Assembly (NCBI RefSeq): GCF_017571465.1
Contig: NZ_JAGETV010000008.1
Location: forward strand, 1-64,000
Length of the DNA: 64,000 bases
Reading direction: 5' to 3'
Source of the DNA: Thiomicrorhabdus marina
GTDB lineage: Bacteria; Pseudomonadota; Gammaproteobacteria; Thiomicrospirales; Thiomicrospiraceae
Shown here piece by piece: positions 62,358 through 64,000 of this stretch; positions within the stretch are counted from its first letter, which is position 1; the number at the start of each line of letters is the position of its first letter. Under the pieces are notes generated by a model. The model did no database searches and was not told the DNA's origin. It worked only from the letters and a program-made list of their open reading frames with translations. The translations under genes and the position numbers were made by a program.

Positions 62358-62687
62358 ATGCATACTTCAAACAAGCCCACGAACCTTTCTCAAACAAAGT
62401 CGAGTGGGCTTTTTTTATTGGTGCTTTTAGTCCTGTTTTTGTTTGTCTTGCTGATCGGCAATATTTTGTTGTCGCATGAGATTCGAGGCTTACAAAAAGA
62501 GTATTACAAGACTCACGATCAACTTCTGGACGCGCGTGACCAGCGTGGCGAATTAATGATTGAATATTCGCATTTAACTTCGCCTGCCAGAGTCGAGAAA
62601 ATCGCCAAAGAGCGATTGGGTATGGTCAATATCCAAGACCATAAGCAAACGGTATTTATCGTCGAAAAGGACCAGAAAATTGAGTAG
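62358..62687 (+). CDS. ftsL: cell division protein FtsL
   Basis: A 109-residue bitopic divisome protein. A cytoplasmic tail (1-15), one transmembrane helix (about 16-36) and a periplasmic coiled coil (ILLSHEIRGLQKEYYKTHDQ and onward) are followed by the conserved SPARVEKIAKERLGMV. It works with FtsB and FtsQ to activate FtsW-FtsI. Its stop overlaps the ftsI start by eight bases. Confidence 0.93.
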   Translation: MHTSNKPTNLSQTKSSGLFLLVLLVLFLFVLLIGNILLSHEIRGLQKEYYKTHDQLLDARDQRGELMIEYSHLTSPARVEKIAKERLGMVNIQDHKQTVFIVEKDQKIE

Positions 62688-64000
62688 GTTTTTTAGTCGC
62701 GACATTCTGATTTTTCTGCTGATTAGCGCCATGATGTTGGTGCTGTTAGGTCGTGCTTTCCATAATCAGATTATTGAAGCGGATACGATGCGCGAAGAAG
62801 CGGATGACCGCCATGAGCGTACCTATCGTATTCCTGCGGTGCGCGGTGAAATCTATGATCGTAATGGCAGCCTACTAGCGTTGAGTACGCCAATGGTTGC
62901 GGTACAGGTCGATCCGAAAAAAATCAAAGAAGAATTGCATAACTATCAGCAGTTGATGCAGCTACTCGATATGAACAGTAGTCGCTTTATGCAGTTGGTG
63001 CGTGATAACCGCGATAAAAAACTCAGTTTTGTACGCAATATTGAAAGCGAAAAACTGCAACATCAAATTGAAGCTTTAAAGTTACCGGGCGTATTTGTCA
63101 AAAACATCGAATACCGCTATCAAGCCGGTAGCGATAAAAACAGTGGTCGTAGTATTACGGTGACTAAACAAATGCCGTCACTGTGGGTTCAAGAATCCAT
63201 TGTGTCGCGTTATCTGTATCTTTTCGAACGTCTTGGCAAGGCATTGAATATCCCGCCGCAAAAAATTTATCGCGCGGTTTATGCGGATAAAGATCGTCAC
63301 CTCTATATCAAACGTCAATTAACACCGGATTATCGAGAGAAGGTTGATAGCCTGCGTTTGCCGTATGTGTTTGTCACCAATGAGTACAAGCGTTTCTATA
63401 CCAATGGTGAAGTGAATGCTAACTTGATTGGCTTTACCAATATCGATGGTATCGGTAAAGACGGTTTGGAGCGCGCTTATGATGCCTATCTACAAGGGCA
63501 AGATGGCGCTAAGGTGGTGATTAAAGATGTACGTGGAAATGTTATCAATACGATTAAAGCCAGTTACACGCCTGGCGAAGAACAGTCAGCCAATCAAGGT
63601 TATGCCAATGGCGGCGATATTCAGTTAAGCATTGATCAGAATATTCAATATTACACCTATAAAGCGCTCATGCAGGTGATGTACAAACATCAGCCGAAAA
63701 GTGCTAGCGCCATTGTTTTAGATGCCAAAAGCGGTGAAATTCTCGCGATGGCAAATGTGCCAAGTTACCACGTTAATCGTGGCTCGGATCGTAAAGGTGC
63801 CGGACTGCGTAACCGAGCGGTTACCGACTTTATTGAGCCTGGATCAACTATTAAGCCATTCATTATTGCCAAGGCGATGGATATGGGGCTGATTAATCAA
63901 AACACGGTAATCGATACCAAAAAAGGTGTTTTGTATGTGCAAGGCAATCGCATTAAAGATACCTCGCGGCATGGTGAATTAACGCCGGAGGGGATTATCC
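62680..64000 (+). CDS. ftsI: FtsI (PBP3), septal peptidoglycan transpeptidase, 5' part
   Basis: The first 440 codons; the gene runs out of the window. A transmembrane helix near 9-23 is followed by the typical RIPAVRGEIYDRNG. The transpeptidase SxxK motif appears as EPGSTIKPF. GEVNANLIGFTNIDGIGKDGLE is the usual linker to the catalytic domain. The N-terminal subdomain looks duplicated: a KKLSFVRNIE...LKLPGVFVKNIEYRYQ block (about 112-148) is echoed by RHLYIKRQLT...LRLPYVFVTNEYKRFY about 95 residues later. The start is a TTG with an AAAGGA site. An ATG at 62731 would remove most of the membrane helix. Confidence 0.93.
   Translation, partial: MSRFFSRDILIFLLISAMMLVLLGRAFHNQIIEADTMREEADDRHERTYRIPAVRGEIYDRNGSLLALSTPMVAVQVDPKKIKEELHNYQQLMQLLDMNSSRFMQLVRDNRDKKLSFVRNIESEKLQHQIEALKLPGVFVKNIEYRYQAGSDKNSGRSITVTKQMPSLWVQESIVSRYLYLFERLGKALNIPPQKIYRAVYADKDRHLYIKRQLTPDYREKVDSLRLPYVFVTNEYKRFYTNGEVNANLIGFTNIDGIGKDGLERAYDAYLQGQDGAKVVIKDVRGNVINTIKASYTPGEEQSANQGYANGGDIQLSIDQNIQYYTYKALMQVMYKHQPKSASAIVLDAKSGEILAMANVPSYHVNRGSDRKGAGLRNRAVTDFIEPGSTIKPFIIAKAMDMGLINQNTVIDTKKGVLYVQGNRIKDTSRHGELTPEGII

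Overview
The window looks like chromosomal DNA of a free-living gammaproteobacterium. It carries an MSHA-type pilus locus, an EpmB/EF-P/EpmA module, sspAB, a yraN-lpoA-rsmI block, and an rnpB-mraZ-rsmH-ftsL-ftsI block. A complete lower mevalonate pathway with a type 2 IPP isomerase is unusual for the class, most of which use the MEP route. I suspect a Thiotrichales-like lineage (Thiomicrospira/Hydrogenovibrio relatives), but nothing in the sequence proves it.

Layout. 1-360: 3' end of a 5S rRNA gene, its terminator, and a decayed echo of the 5S tail with a second terminator. 622-11705: eight co-directional MSHA-like genes (ATPase mshM, secretin mshL, TPR mshN, ATPase mshE, platform mshG, then mshI/J/K-like) with no prepilin gene. 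11705-18140: rmuC, GNAT, DTW protein, epmB divergent from efp-epmA, then sspA-sspB. 18221-24853 (minus strand): mvaA, idi2, mvaS, two mevalonate-kinase-like GHMP kinases and mvaD, which together lead from acetoacetyl-CoA to IPP and DMAPP. 24983-36646: housekeeping and stress genes (parvulin, SYLF protein, LemA, M48 peptidase, ggt, dgkA, cytochrome b561, tpx, DEDDh exonuclease, HIRAN protein, RluA-type synthase, YgjP-like protease). Three DnaA boxes lie before ggt.

36887-42122 is the accessory region. A YefM/RelE-type toxin-antitoxin pair is followed by what I read as an integron cassette array without an integrase in the window. It has at least three attC-like sites. Two of them (38865-38958 and 40864-40957) are near-identical 94-bp copies. 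Stop codons of cassette genes lie inside attC boxes. The cargo is a 2TM plus beta-rich protein (Cap15-like architecture), a DGQHR-domain protein overlapping an unknown partner, and an HNH endonuclease. This looks like a small, probably defence-related cassette cluster and is the best candidate for an undescribed system here.

42123-48555: an AddB-like nuclease and AddA-like helicase-nuclease pair. 48645-58205: methyltransferase, ppsA, yraN and lpoA divergent from rsmI, a lone receiver protein, rsmJ, a small membrane protein and dacB. 58249-58618: RNase P RNA. After an 840-bp AT-rich gap, the division cluster begins with a recognisable sigma70 promoter and a 10-bp-periodic MraZ operator: mraZ, rsmH, ftsZ (an unusual place for it), ftsL and the start of ftsI. 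The N-terminal region of FtsI appears internally duplicated. The window ends inside ftsI.
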